Source: Flavihumibacter rivuli
GTDB lineage: Bacteria > Bacteroidota > Bacteroidia > Chitinophagales > Chitinophagaceae
Direction: 5' to 3'
NCBI RefSeq assembly: GCF_018595685.2
Contig: NZ_CP092334.1
Span: 2,446,001 to 2,510,000, forward strand
DNA length: 64,000 nucleotides
Shown: positions 55,483 through 64,000 of the stretch, piece after piece
Numbering within the stretch: position 1 is the first letter of the stretch
Layout of the letters: each line of letters begins with the position of its first letter
Program-made: the position numbers and the translations under genes
Notes under the pieces: generated by a model
Told to the model about the DNA's origin: nothing
The model's database searches: none
What the model saw: the letters and a program-made list of their open reading frames with translations, nothing else

Positions 55483-56664
55483 TTATTTCAACACCTCACT
55501 CAATTTCTTATCGAGGTCGAAACCGCGGAGGTTCTCCGCAATGACCGTACCATTGGGATCGATCAGCACATTATAAGGGATGCCTTCGAATCCATATACT
55601 TTCACCGATTCACTGTCCCAGAACTTCAGGTCGCTGATATGGGTCCAGGTCAGCCTGTCCTTCTCAATGGCCTTCAACCAGGCATCCTTTTCCTTATCAA
55701 GGGAAACACCAAGAATCGTAAAATTCTTATCACGGTATTTTTCAAATGCCCTTACCACATTGGGGTTCTCCTGGCGGCAGGGCCCACACCAACTGGCCCA
55801 GAAATCAACCAATACATACTTTCCCCTGAAAGATGAAATGGCAATATTCTTTCCATTGGCATCAGGAAGGCTAAGTTCCGGAGCCGGCTTGCCAACCAGG
55901 CTCTTGGAAGCTCGCTGCTTCTCCATTTCGGCAACCTGTGCCTGTTGCATGTCGTAGGTCTGCTTCAGTGACTTCAGGGTCAGGTGCTCAGGGAATTTTT
56001 TAACAGTGGTATTCAGGACCGTTTCGAAATCATCCTTCTGCATGGAACGGGAGGACATGCCCAGTACGAACAGGCTTACAGCAGGATGGCTGGTCTTATT
56101 CAGCACCTCTTTCATATAGGTGTTGATGGAAGCCACCTGGTCATTCTTCCGGTTGGTATACACCAGCAAGAGGCTATCATTACCACCAATTGTTTTCAGG
56201 CTATCCAATTCGGCAAAGGCCTTGTTGATCTTCGCGCCACGCTCACTATACTGCTGGATGAAATTCCGGATCTCTTCGCTCCCTTCGGAACCCTTAACGG
56301 TATAATAGTTTTCCCGCTTGGACATATCAAGGTCCACAGTGATCTCATCAGCATCATTCACCAACAACAATACCGGTCCATTCTCCACTACCAATTGGTA
56401 AATACCTTCTTCCTTAGCCTTGCCCTTCAGGGTCAGCGATCCCTTGGCATCCTTGAGGCCAACCGAATCCAATACAACGGGTGTGCCGTCGCCGCCATAA
56501 GGTATCTCCTCCAGTAATATCTTGCGGTAGGGCATTGGCACCAACTGGTCGGCATTGGAATAATTCACGGCAACGGAAAACGCACCACCGGCCTCCTTGC
56601 TTTTACATTGAACCGCTATTACACTGATCAACAGCAATAAACCGGTTAGTCTGATCAATTTCAT
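55483..56664 (-). CDS. TlpA-like thiol-disulfide protein with N-terminal DUF4369-type domain
   Basis: A 393-residue exported protein. The N-terminal signal ends with a possible lipobox ('VIAVQC', Cys20), so it may be a lipoprotein. Residues ~25-120 resemble DUF4369 ('GTPVVLDSVGLKDAKGSLTL', 'EGIYQLVVENGPVLLLV'). A helical linker (~130-240) precedes a thioredoxin fold with the active site 'WASWCGPCRQENP' and the cis-Pro loop 'EGIPYNVLIDP'. It would keep periplasmic thiols reduced or oxidised; the partner is unknown. It lies 20 nt after gatB on the same strand and may share its transcript. Confidence 0.92.
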   Translation of the reverse strand: MKLIRLTGLLLLISVIAVQCKSKEAGGAFSVAVNYSNADQLVPMPYRKILLEEIPYGGDGTPVVLDSVGLKDAKGSLTLKGKAKEEGIYQLVVENGPVLLLVNDADEITVDLDMSKRENYYTVKGSEGSEEIRNFIQQYSERGAKINKAFAELDSLKTIGGNDSLLLVYTNRKNDQVASINTYMKEVLNKTSHPAVSLFVLGMSSRSMQKDDFETVLNTTVKKFPEHLTLKSLKQTYDMQQAQVAEMEKQRASKSLVGKPAPELSLPDANGKNIAISSFRGKYVLVDFWASWCGPCRQENPNVVRAFEKYRDKNFTILGVSLDKEKDAWLKAIEKDRLTWTHISDLKFWDSESVKVYGFEGIPYNVLIDPNGTVIAENLRGFDLDKKLSEVLK

Positions 56665-56684
56665 TGTCCTGTTTTTTCGTATGG

Positions 56685-58157
56685 TTACTTACTTAATTTT
56701 TCTTCCAGTAATTGGGTGGTTACCTTGGGATCGGCTTTGCCCCTCGATAATTTCTTTACTTCCCCCATAAATAGCCCGATCAACCCTTTCTTTCCCTTCT
56801 TGTATTCAGCAACCTTGTCGGGCATTTTGCTCAACACCTCATCCACCCATTGCTCAATGGCTCCTGAATCGGAGCTTTGCAGCAGATTCAGGCTGGTAGC
56901 CAATTCCAAGGGATCGGCTTCCGGTTGTTGAACCAGCTGCGGCAATAGCCTGGATGAGGCTGCAGAGAAGCTGATCTTTCCGCTGTCAACCAGGTCAACC
57001 AGTCTCGCAAGTTGTTGCGGCGCAAGGGCAAACTGATCAATGCTGCTATGGTTATCGTTCAGCCATGACCTTACGGGACCCAATAACCAGTTGGCCACTG
57101 CTTTGTAGTGTGGGGTCTGTGATATAGTCGCTTCAAAATAGTCTACCATCTCCTTTTCTTCACTCAACTGGCGCGCGTCATAGGCCGGCAGTTTGAGATC
57201 ATTGATATAGCGCTCCTGGATGGACTCCGGCAACTCCGGCATGGCAGCCCTGATGGCAGCTATGCGTTCGGCTGTTATAACGAAGGGTGGCAGGTCTGGG
57301 TCAGGGAAATAACGGTAATCATTCGCTTCTTCCTTGGTACGGAGTGCGAAAGTGGTACCATTATCCGCATCAAAGCTCCTGGTTTGCTGGATGATGGGTT
57401 CCCCCCTTTCCATCACTTCCATCATGCGGGCCGCTTCATACTCTATTGCCCTTTTTACGTTACGGATGGAATTGAGGTTCTTTACTTCAACCTTGGTGCC
57501 CAGTTTGGGATCACCATGCAAGCGGATGGAAATATTGGCATCACAGCGCATGCTGCCTTCTTCCATATTGCCATCACAGATGCCAAGGAACCTTACCAGC
57601 TTCCTGATCTCCGTGACATAGGCATAGGCCTCTTCTGCACTGAACATATCCGGTTCGGATACGATCTCGATCAGCGGCACGCCGGCACGGTTATGGTCAA
57701 TGGCCGTACGCAAGGGATCTGCATCATGGATGCTCTTGCCCGCATCTTCTTCAAGATGGATATGGTGCATCTTCACTATCCTCTCCCCCGCAGCAGTCTG
57801 GATCTTCACCCCACCGCCCTGGCAAATATTGTTCACGTGCTGGGAGGTCTGGTACCCCTTGGGCAGGTCTGGATAGAAATAGTGCTTCCGCGCAAACCAG
57901 TTCACCTCTGAGATGGTGCAATTACAGGCCAATCCCATCCTTACCGCATACTCTACTGCCTTCTTGTTCAGCACAGGAAGGGTGCCGGGATGGGCCAGGG
58001 TAATGGGACTGATATGCGTATTGGGATCGCCGCCGAAGGCAGCGCTATCCCCACAAAACAATTTGGTCTGGGTGGCCAACTGGGCATGCACTTCCAGCCC
58101 GATCACCACCTGGTACCTGGCCGAAAGTTCCTGTAAAACTGATCCGCTCTTTTCCAT
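56685..58157 (-). CDS. gatB: Aspartyl/glutamyl-tRNA amidotransferase subunit B
   Basis: The 490-residue kinase/tRNA-binding subunit of GatCAB, which converts Glu-tRNA-Gln (and Asp-tRNA-Asn) to the amidated form. Signature stretches are 'YQVVIGLEVHAQLATQTKLF', 'THISPITLAHPGTLPVLNKK', 'LPKGYQTSQHVNNICQGG', 'DHNRAGVPLIEIVSEPDM' and 'GSMRCDANISIRLHG'. The C-terminal YqeY-like tail domain is present ('GLIGLFMGEVKKLSRGKADP'). The ATG at 58157 (MEKSGS) is used because the frame before it begins with TTG. gatA and gatC are not in the window. Confidence 0.96.
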   Translation of the reverse strand: MEKSGSVLQELSARYQVVIGLEVHAQLATQTKLFCGDSAAFGGDPNTHISPITLAHPGTLPVLNKKAVEYAVRMGLACNCTISEVNWFARKHYFYPDLPKGYQTSQHVNNICQGGGVKIQTAAGERIVKMHHIHLEEDAGKSIHDADPLRTAIDHNRAGVPLIEIVSEPDMFSAEEAYAYVTEIRKLVRFLGICDGNMEEGSMRCDANISIRLHGDPKLGTKVEVKNLNSIRNVKRAIEYEAARMMEVMERGEPIIQQTRSFDADNGTTFALRTKEEANDYRYFPDPDLPPFVITAERIAAIRAAMPELPESIQERYINDLKLPAYDARQLSEEKEMVDYFEATISQTPHYKAVANWLLGPVRSWLNDNHSSIDQFALAPQQLARLVDLVDSGKISFSAASSRLLPQLVQQPEADPLELATSLNLLQSSDSGAIEQWVDEVLSKMPDKVAEYKKGKKGLIGLFMGEVKKLSRGKADPKVTTQLLEEKLSK

Positions 58158-58200
58158 AAAGCACAAATGTACCCAATAAGCAGCAGAAGGGAAAAGGAAG

Positions 58201-59184
58201 CTAGAGCGATTGTAAGCGCTTTAACAGGGCCTCATCTGCCTGTAGCAGGCCTACCTTGGGTAACCTTTCCGTTAATTTTTTCCAATTGGGATCTGCTGCA
58301 TACACTTTCTTAAGGAGGGCAGCCCCTTTTTCAATGTCCTTATTATTGATCAGTGTAATGGCTGTCCAGTATTGCATTTCAAGGTTATCGGGCTGCAATT
58401 CCATGGCAGCATTATAGGCCTTCATGGCCGCGGCCATATTGCCTTTCTCTACCTGCAGGTCACCCTCGTTCATATACTGGTAGGCCACATGAACCGTATA
58501 CAACCTGGATAATTCTTTAATAGGATCGGTCGCATCATCTACCCTCAGGTCAACGGTCCTTTCATCCCAGGGCTTGCCTTCAGACTTACCCGGCACTACG
58601 AGTAAGGCAGCAGATTGCTTCCCACGTACATCCCCTCCTGCACCTTGCGCTGCCTCCAGGGCCTTCAACATGCGTTCAGCCAATGGCTTACCGGCTGATG
58701 CCTTAAATGCCTTATGCATGGCATCACATACACCGGGTCCGAGCATCATATTGGCCTGCACGGAAAATTGCTCCCCTTGCTGGTGGCAAGCATAATCAAT
58801 GCAAAGCTTACCGGTATGGGTCGCGATATTTCCCTTGCTATCCACGATCCCTACCTGGCGGACATCCTTGCCTGCATCATCGGCCAACAAAGCGTCCAGC
58901 ACCTGTTGGGCAGTCATGCCTTTCTTCAGCATTTCGAGGCCACGAGGACCAAAGGATTTGTTGACGAATGACTGGGTGGCAATGGCGCCAACCCCTGCTT
59001 CTGCCCAGCTCACCGTGGTGCCCACGGAGAACCAATGGCTTTGAACGGCAACAGCCATTTCCCCGGTCTGCGGGTCCCTGGCAACAATGGAAAAGGTGTG
59101 GGCAAACGGATCCTTCTGCCCATGCTGCTGGGCATTTACGGGAATAGCCAGCCATAACGATATGATCAGTGCAAGCGTCCTCAT
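58201..59184 (-). CDS. DUF1028 Ntn-hydrolase-like protein with C-terminal TPR
   Basis: A 327-residue exported protein. A signal peptide ends near 'IPVNAQ' (about residue 19). Residues ~28-225 form a DUF1028 domain, an Ntn-hydrolase-like fold with putative peptidoglycan-related or unknown activity: 'FAHTFSIVARDPQTGEMAVA', 'GAIATQSFVNKSFGPRGLEM', 'QANMMLGPGVCDAMHKAF' and 'RGKQSAALLVV'. A C-terminal region (~235-325) has tetratricopeptide-type helices ('GNMAAAMKAYNAAMELQPDN'). It follows the PDZ gene but is separated from it by a terminator. No partner genes are evident. Confidence 0.9.
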   Translation of the reverse strand: MRTLALIISLWLAIPVNAQQHGQKDPFAHTFSIVARDPQTGEMAVAVQSHWFSVGTTVSWAEAGVGAIATQSFVNKSFGPRGLEMLKKGMTAQQVLDALLADDAGKDVRQVGIVDSKGNIATHTGKLCIDYACHQQGEQFSVQANMMLGPGVCDAMHKAFKASAGKPLAERMLKALEAAQGAGGDVRGKQSAALLVVPGKSEGKPWDERTVDLRVDDATDPIKELSRLYTVHVAYQYMNEGDLQVEKGNMAAAMKAYNAAMELQPDNLEMQYWTAITLINNKDIEKGAALLKKVYAADPNWKKLTERLPKVGLLQADEALLKRLQSL

Positions 59185-59216
59185 AGCAATTGTTTTGATA
59201 AATTTAAGTCCTATGC

Positions 59217-59243
59217 ATAAAAAAAGGTGCCCAAAGGCACCTT
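59217..59243 (-). terminator. Rho-independent terminator of the PDZ gene
   Basis: AAGGTGCC pairs with GGCACCTT around a 4-nt loop (59224-59243), followed on the minus strand by a T7 tract. It lies 22 nt after the PDZ gene's stop. Confidence 0.85.
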
Positions 59244-59265
59244 CATTCTTTCTATACAGTATTGC

Positions 59266-60294
59266 TTAAAGTTCAGCGGTCTTTAATTTCCTCGGGAGCT
59301 TGAGGTCTGCGCTCAACTCCTTGCCATCCCTGGTGTATTTAACCGGCATGGAAACTTTCTTATCAGCCCTTGCCTTGTTCACGATTTCCATCAATTCATT
59401 CACACTGTTAACGGCCTTGCCATCAAGATTGGTAATGACATCATTGGCCTTGAGGCCTGCTTTTTCAGCAGAAGATTCCTCATCGATCTCCAGGACCTTC
59501 ACCCCTTTTCCATCTTCCGTGTCCTGGGCCTTGATGCCGATCTTCATACCCCTGTCATTATACCTGAACATCCGCATCCCCTCCTCAGGCATCATCCTGA
59601 GGTCAAAGTCCTGCTCAGGCATCCTGAAATCAAAATCCATATTGGGGGTGGTCATGATCATGTTCTCGCGTTTGCCTAAAGTAGCAGTTACTTTCTTTTC
59701 CTTGCCTTCGCGCTTATACGTGATCGTTACCTTCTCTTCGGGATTGTATTTCCTGATAGCGGTACTCAATTCATTGGGCGTTGAAACGGTCAGTTCATCC
59801 ACCTTGGTGATGATATCCCCTGCTTTCAGTCCGGCCTTATCGGCTGCGCTCTCCCTGGTGATCTCCTTTATCACCAGGCCTTTATCGGTCTTCTCAGTCC
59901 CCACCCCCAGGAAAGCACCCATGGAACTCAATTCGATCATCCTGTCCTCATTCCAATTCCATGATTGTCCATTACGGAAGGGTGAGCCGGGGGATTGGGG
60001 GCCGCGGGGGACGGTAAACCTGAAAGCGTTGCCATCCATCACATCAATATCCCTCTTGAAAATGATCACGTTCTCGTCGTCGAATTCAGCCAGGGGCTTG
60101 CCATTGATGGTCACTTTATCGTCCTTGATCTCAATGGTCACCTTGGCATCCTTATCACCTTTACGCTTGATGATGATCTGGTCGTATTCGCCTAAAGCAC
60201 TCTTTGACTTTTCCTGCTTGTCCTGGCCAAAGGAAGAAGCCCCAAGGCCCATCATACCGGCGGCAAGCAGAAGGAAATGCAGATTTTTTTTCAT
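59266..60294 (-). CDS. Exported protein with two PDZ domains
   Basis: A 342-residue exported protein with a signal peptide (MKKNLHFLLLAAGMMGLGAS, cut near 'SSFGQ'). The N-terminal ~100 residues are charged and beta-rich ('KVTIEIKDDKVTINGKPLAE'). PDZ domain 1 covers ~128-210 ('GAFLGVGTEKTDKGLVIKEI', 'ADKAGLKAGDIITKVDELTV') and PDZ domain 2 covers ~245-330 ('AEKAGLKANDVITNLDGKAV'). There is no protease domain, unlike DegP. A Met/Phe/Asp-rich linker ('MRMPEQDFDLRMMPEEG'-type) joins the two. It may be a periplasmic adaptor or sensor. A nested repeat lies upstream. Confidence 0.85.
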   Translation of the reverse strand: MKKNLHFLLLAAGMMGLGASSFGQDKQEKSKSALGEYDQIIIKRKGDKDAKVTIEIKDDKVTINGKPLAEFDDENVIIFKRDIDVMDGNAFRFTVPRGPQSPGSPFRNGQSWNWNEDRMIELSSMGAFLGVGTEKTDKGLVIKEITRESAADKAGLKAGDIITKVDELTVSTPNELSTAIRKYNPEEKVTITYKREGKEKKVTATLGKRENMIMTTPNMDFDFRMPEQDFDLRMMPEEGMRMFRYNDRGMKIGIKAQDTEDGKGVKVLEIDEESSAEKAGLKANDVITNLDGKAVNSVNELMEIVNKARADKKVSMPVKYTRDGKELSADLKLPRKLKTAEL

Positions 60295-60402
60295 GGTCTT
60301 TGATTTACGTCAAATTTCGTAGATCAAATATAAAGGAATTTTTCTTTCTACGAAATCTTTCGGAAATGTTAAAAACGGGGAGCCCTGTTGATGGGGGGCC
60401 AC

Positions 60403-60608
60403 AAAGACACAAAGACCCGAAGGTACACTAAGGCGTTTTCTAACATTTAACCTCAGCGGGGTCTCTCGAAGAGGACCCCGATGAATCTCCACCTACTATT
60501 CATCAGGGTCCCTTACAGGAGACCCTGATGGGGTGAGAAAAGACACAAAGACCCGAAGGTACACTAAGGCGTCTTCGTGTTCCTTCGAGTCTTCGTGACT
60601 TCGTGGCA
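60403..60608. repeat. REP-like pair inside a split GAAGAC-type repeat, second locus
   Basis: A 34-nt perfect direct repeat (60403-60436 and 60539-60572, 'agacacaaagacccgaagg') flanks a canonical REP pair (60449-60534). As at 55195-55446, a folded-back arm ('cttcgagtcttcgtgacttc', to 60606) follows the second copy. The REP pair has the variant left loop and the loop variant 'cccttacagg'. Confidence 0.85.
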
Positions 60609-60643
60609 TAAACCCCGCTGAATCTCTACTTGCTATTCATCAG
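60609..60643. repeat. Short REP-like fragment reaching into the alaS stop codon
   Basis: 'aaccccgctgaatctctact' and 'attcatcagg' are the borders of a REP pair joined without the hairpins. The alaS stop codon (60640-60642) is inside the 'attcatcagg' part. Confidence 0.4.
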
Positions 60644-63276
60644 GCTCCGGCCAATGCACTGCGTACCGCGTCGATCACCTGTTGCAGGTTGCTGGCATCC
60701 TGGCCACCGGCTGTTGCCAGGTTCTTCTGGCCGCCACCACCTCCCTTTACCAGGGGGGCAACTTTTTCCTTGATCAGCTTACCCGCATCCAGTCCTTTGG
60801 CCGCCACCACCGTATCCGCGATACCGATAGCCACCGAAGGCTTGCCACCGATATTGGCTGCCAGCACGGCAACATAATCATTGAGGTTATTCTTCAGGTC
60901 GAAGCAAAGTTTCTTGAGGGCATCGGCACTGCCTACTTCCACAATATCACCGATGAAGGTCACCCCATTGATGATCTCGTCCTTCTTCAGCAATTCATTA
61001 CGGATGCCTACCAGCGCACGGGCTTCCAGCATCTCCAGGTGCTTACGGGCAGCAGCCAGTTCGTTCACCAATGACTCCACAGACTTCACCAACTCCTTTG
61101 GCTGCTTCAATACGTCCTTCACTTCAGCCAGGGTCTGCAACTGTTCGTTGATATACAATTCCGCTGCATAGCCGCTCACTGCTTCAATCCTTCTTACACC
61201 GGCCGCCACGGCTGATTCGCTCTTGATCTTGAAGGAACCCAGTTCACCAGTTGCCCCAACATGGGTACCACCGCACAATTCCACAGAGTATTCCTTATCC
61301 ATCACCACCACCCTTACAGTATCGCCATACTTCTCCCCGAACAAGGCCATGGCGCCCATGGCTATTGCTTCATCCTTGGGCATTTCCCTGATCACCACCG
61401 GGATATTCTCCCTGATCTTCTCATTCACGATCGCCTCAATGCGGGCGATCTCTTCATTGGTCACCTTGGCAAAATGCGAGAAGTCGAAACGCAGGTGCTC
61501 ATCATTCACCAATGATCCTTTCTGCGCCACATGCGTACCCAATACCTCGCGGAGCGCGGCGTGCAATAAGTGCGTGGCGGAATGGTGTACGGCTGTTTTC
61601 TTCCTTCTATCCTTATCAACCATCGCAGTTACTACACCGGTAATATTTACAGGCAACTTCTCTACAAAATGGATGAAGAGGTCATTTTCCTTCCTGGTAT
61701 CCACCACGTTCACCCTCTCCCCTTCAAAGCTCAGGATGCCGGTATCACCTACCTGCCCTCCACTTTCTGCATAGAACGGCGTTTCTGCCAGAACCATCTG
61801 GAAGGCTTCCTTGCCCTTGGCCTTCACCTTGCGGTACTTCACCACACGGGTCTGCAGTTCAAGTGAATCATAACCGGAGAAGCGCATCTGCTCTACTTCC
61901 TGCAGGTTTACCCAGTCTTCGGTATCTACCGCTGTTGCGGCGCGGCTCCTTTCCTTCTGCTGCTGCATCTCCTTCTCAAAACCGGCCTCATCCACGGAAA
62001 GGTCATTCTCGCGGGCGATCAGTCGGGTAAGGTCAACAGGGAACCCATAGGTATCATACAGTTCAAATGCCGCAGCTCCATTGATGGTAAGGGTACCTGA
62101 CTGTTTGGTATGGGTAATGATCTCATCGATCTTCTTCAGTCCTTTCTCCAAGGTGCGCAGGAAGGCTTCTTCTTCTTCCTTCACCACCTTGCCCACGAAA
62201 TCGATCTGCTGCTGCAGTTCCGGGAATACTTCTGCAAACTGCCCTGCCAAAACCGGCATCAGCTGGAACAGCAGGGGTTGCTTATAATCGAGGTAGGAAT
62301 AATAATAACGAACGGCCCTCCTCAGGATCCTGCGGATCACATAACCCGCACCCGTATTCGAAGGCAGCTGGCCATCGGCAATGGTAAACCCAATGGCCCT
62401 GATATGGTCAGCGATCACCCTGAAAGCGATATCCTTTTTGGTATCCCCATAGCCATACTCTTTTCCAGTAATGGTTTCGGTGGCACCAATGGTCCCGCTG
62501 AACAGGTCGGTATCGTAGTTGGAGGTCTTACCCTGCAACACCCTCACCAAACGCTCCAGTCCCATTCCGGTATCCACATGCTTGGCTGGCAGCAATTCTA
62601 GGCTGCCATCTTTCAGGCGGTTGAACTGCATGAATACGTTATTCCAGATCTCGATCACCTGGGGATGGTCATTGTTCACCAGGGTCTTGCCATCCACTTT
62701 TGCTCGTTCTTCGTCGCTCCGGCAGTCCACATGAATCTCTGAACAGGGTCCACAGGGACCGGTATCACCCATTTCCCAGAAATTATCTTTCTTATTCCCC
62801 ATCAGGATCCTGTCCTCGGCGATCCATCGCTTCCACTCATCATAGGCTTCCGTATCCTTTGGAAGGTTTTCCTTTTCATCCCCTTCAAAAACGGTCACAT
62901 ATAACCTGTCCTTGGGGATCTTATATACTTCTGTCAGCAATTCCCAGCTCCAGGAAATGGCCTCCTTCTTGAAATAATCCCCGAAACTCCAGTTACCCAA
63001 CATCTCGAACATGGTGTGGTGGTAGGTATCCACCCCAACCTCTTCCAGGTCATTGTGCTTACCGCTCACCCTCAAACATTTCTGGGTATCGGCCACACGG
63101 GTGTTGGGGGCGTTCTTATTGCCGAGGAAGAAGTCCTTGAACTGGTTCATACCCGCGTTGGTAAACAACAGGGTAGGGTCGTTCTTTACTACGATAGGCG
63201 CGGATGGAACGATAACATGTCCCTTGGAAGCAAAAAAATCCAGGAACTGCTGTCTTATGGCTGCACTTGTCAACAT
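60640..63276 (-). CDS. alaS: Alanyl-tRNA synthetase
   Basis: An 878-residue class II synthetase that charges tRNA-Ala. Catalytic motifs: 'HHTMFEMLGNWSFGDYFKKE' (motif 1-2 region), 'MGDTGPCGPCSEIHVD' and 'MGLERLVRVLQGK'. The editing domain has 'HHSATHLLHAAL' and the zinc-binding Cys/His site 'VELCGGTHVGATGELG'. The C-terminal C-Ala/DHHA1 domain is present ('GGGGGQKNLATAGGQDASNL'). Start at 63276 (MLTSAAIRQQFLDFF) is the canonical N-terminus. It is divergent from the M23 peptidase gene. Confidence 0.97.
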   Translation of the reverse strand: MLTSAAIRQQFLDFFASKGHVIVPSAPIVVKNDPTLLFTNAGMNQFKDFFLGNKNAPNTRVADTQKCLRVSGKHNDLEEVGVDTYHHTMFEMLGNWSFGDYFKKEAISWSWELLTEVYKIPKDRLYVTVFEGDEKENLPKDTEAYDEWKRWIAEDRILMGNKKDNFWEMGDTGPCGPCSEIHVDCRSDEERAKVDGKTLVNNDHPQVIEIWNNVFMQFNRLKDGSLELLPAKHVDTGMGLERLVRVLQGKTSNYDTDLFSGTIGATETITGKEYGYGDTKKDIAFRVIADHIRAIGFTIADGQLPSNTGAGYVIRRILRRAVRYYYSYLDYKQPLLFQLMPVLAGQFAEVFPELQQQIDFVGKVVKEEEEAFLRTLEKGLKKIDEIITHTKQSGTLTINGAAAFELYDTYGFPVDLTRLIARENDLSVDEAGFEKEMQQQKERSRAATAVDTEDWVNLQEVEQMRFSGYDSLELQTRVVKYRKVKAKGKEAFQMVLAETPFYAESGGQVGDTGILSFEGERVNVVDTRKENDLFIHFVEKLPVNITGVVTAMVDKDRRKKTAVHHSATHLLHAALREVLGTHVAQKGSLVNDEHLRFDFSHFAKVTNEEIARIEAIVNEKIRENIPVVIREMPKDEAIAMGAMALFGEKYGDTVRVVVMDKEYSVELCGGTHVGATGELGSFKIKSESAVAAGVRRIEAVSGYAAELYINEQLQTLAEVKDVLKQPKELVKSVESLVNELAAARKHLEMLEARALVGIRNELLKKDEIINGVTFIGDIVEVGSADALKKLCFDLKNNLNDYVAVLAANIGGKPSVAIGIADTVVAAKGLDAGKLIKEKVAPLVKGGGGGQKNLATAGGQDASNLQQVIDAVRSALAGA

Positions 63277-63316
63277 AATCGGAATGATTCTTGGTATGAT
63301 ATGTCCCCCGGCAGCC

Positions 63317-63324
63317 TATATTTG
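63317..63324 (+). promoter_or_regulatory. Candidate -7 promoter box (TATATTTG) for the M23 peptidase gene
   Basis: TATATTTG matches TAnnTTTG exactly, with a TTG at 63291-63293 (23-nt spacing, long). It would give a leader of about 120 nt. Confidence 0.4.
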
Positions 63325-63346
63325 CCATCAGCCGCTGAAGGTGGTG

Positions 63347-63354
63347 CAAAGCTA
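63347..63354 (-). promoter_or_regulatory. Candidate -7 promoter box (TAGCTTTG) for alaS
   Basis: TAGCTTTG on the minus strand matches TAnnTTTG and lies 71 nt before the alaS ATG. It is only 23 nt from the M23 box, so the two divergent promoters are closely packed. Confidence 0.4.
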
Positions 63355-63448
63355 AGGAAATGTGGGGGTGAACCATGGCGGTTATTGAGGGAAAGAAGAA
63401 GCATTCTTAACACCCTAAAATTGCGTTGCCATCGGGCAGCCCGCTCGT

Positions 63449-64000
63449 ATGAAAAAAATCAAGTATTTCTATAATCCCAATACGCTTCGCTACGAAAAGC
63501 TGGAAACACCACTGAGGGTGAGGCTTTTACGCATCCTTGGCTTTATTGCCGCCTGCCTCGTAACGGCCCTGATCATCGTCTCCATTGCCTTCCGCTACCT
63601 CGATTCCCCTAAGGAAAAGATCCTGCGCCAGCAATATGAAAAGGCCAATGAGAACTACGATGTCCTGCGCAACCAGCTCGGCAAACTGCAACAGCAAATG
63701 GCCGAACTGGAAAAGAGGGACAACGATGTATACCGTTCCATCTTTGAAGCCAGTCCCATCCCCGATAGTGCAAGGGTAAAGGAAATGGAGAAGCAGAAAG
63801 AGATCCGGCTGGTCCAGGCCATGGATGCCGATGCCTTGTATTCAGATATCGTTTCCGACCTGAACAACCTGTCCAAAAGGGTGGCCTTCCAGAACCAGTC
63901 GTTTGACGAGATCATCTCCTTTATCAAGAACAAGGAAGTGCTGCTGGCCGCGACCCCTGCCATCCAGCCGGTGAACAACAAGGACCTCAACAGGATCGCC
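63449..64000 (+). CDS. M23-type murein peptidase, N-terminal part (runs off the window)
   Basis: Only the first 184 codons are present. The protein starts MKKIKYFYNPNTLRYEKLET, has one membrane helix (about 32-50, 'IAACLVTALIIVSIAF') and then a coiled-coil region ('QQYEKANENYDVLRNQLGKL') and further helices to the window end. This N-terminal layout is that of Bacteroidota membrane-anchored M23 (LytM-type) endopeptidases, which act on peptidoglycan or activate amidases. The catalytic domain would lie beyond 64000. Its place divergent to alaS is usual in this group. Confidence 0.75.
   Translation, partial: MKKIKYFYNPNTLRYEKLETPLRVRLLRILGFIAACLVTALIIVSIAFRYLDSPKEKILRQQYEKANENYDVLRNQLGKLQQQMAELEKRDNDVYRSIFEASPIPDSARVKEMEKQKEIRLVQAMDADALYSDIVSDLNNLSKRVAFQNQSFDEIISFIKNKEVLLAATPAIQPVNNKDLNRIA

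Overview
The window looks like chromosome of a Gram-negative Bacteroidota, most likely a Chitinophagaceae relative. The evidence is three tandem SusC/SusD pairs, two proteins with type B type-IX-secretion (T9SS) tails, a PorZ-like protein, little Shine-Dalgarno signal, and TAnnTTTG (-7) promoter boxes close to start codons. It holds about 40 convincing protein genes. I see no tRNA, rRNA, CRISPR array or intact insertion sequence.

Layout. 0.1-3.4 kb: iron-related genes (PepSY membrane protein, ferritin) and an AraC-type regulator with a cysteine cluster. 3.6-5.9 kb: gyrB and a small conserved-looking protein. 5.9-13.6 kb: secreted and surface proteins (lectin/PKD T9SS cargo, DUF1080, a second T9SS cargo) and a convergent DUF1800-DUF1501 pair. 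13.6-16.5 kb: serS between two islands of nested palindromic repeats. 16.5-22.2 kb: housekeeping genes (cyclophilin, gcvH, VanZ-like, prfA, amidohydrolase). 22.2-32.6 kb: a complete potassium-uptake (Kdp) locus on the minus strand. 32.7-34.8 kb: penicillin acylase-family enzyme. 34.8-49.5 kb: three SusC/SusD pairs with structured leaders. 49.7-64 kb: RND exporter, porZ-recO, TlpA-like lipoprotein, gatB, DUF1028 protein, PDZ protein, alaS, and the start of an M23 peptidase.

The Kdp locus is the most coherent system. An NtrC-type regulator is followed by two overlapping micro-ORFs (39 and 27 codons, each one membrane helix), then kdpF, kdpA, kdpB, kdpC, an outer-membrane porin, a KdpD sensor part without a kinase, and a separate membrane histidine kinase that overlaps it by 4 nt. 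This suggests one operon joining outer-membrane entry, inner-membrane pumping and sensing, with sigma-54 control instead of KdpE. A candidate -24/-12 promoter and an 11-bp-armed dyad lie in front of the micro-ORFs.

The other notable signals are non-coding. A REP-like family consists of paired, inverted hairpins of about 35 nt, found around serS and before the TlpA-like and PDZ genes. At two loci the pair sits between long direct copies of another repeat. Upstream of the third susC there is an interleaved pair of dyads with the geometry of an H-type pseudoknot. The second susC has two adjacent strong hairpins in its leader.
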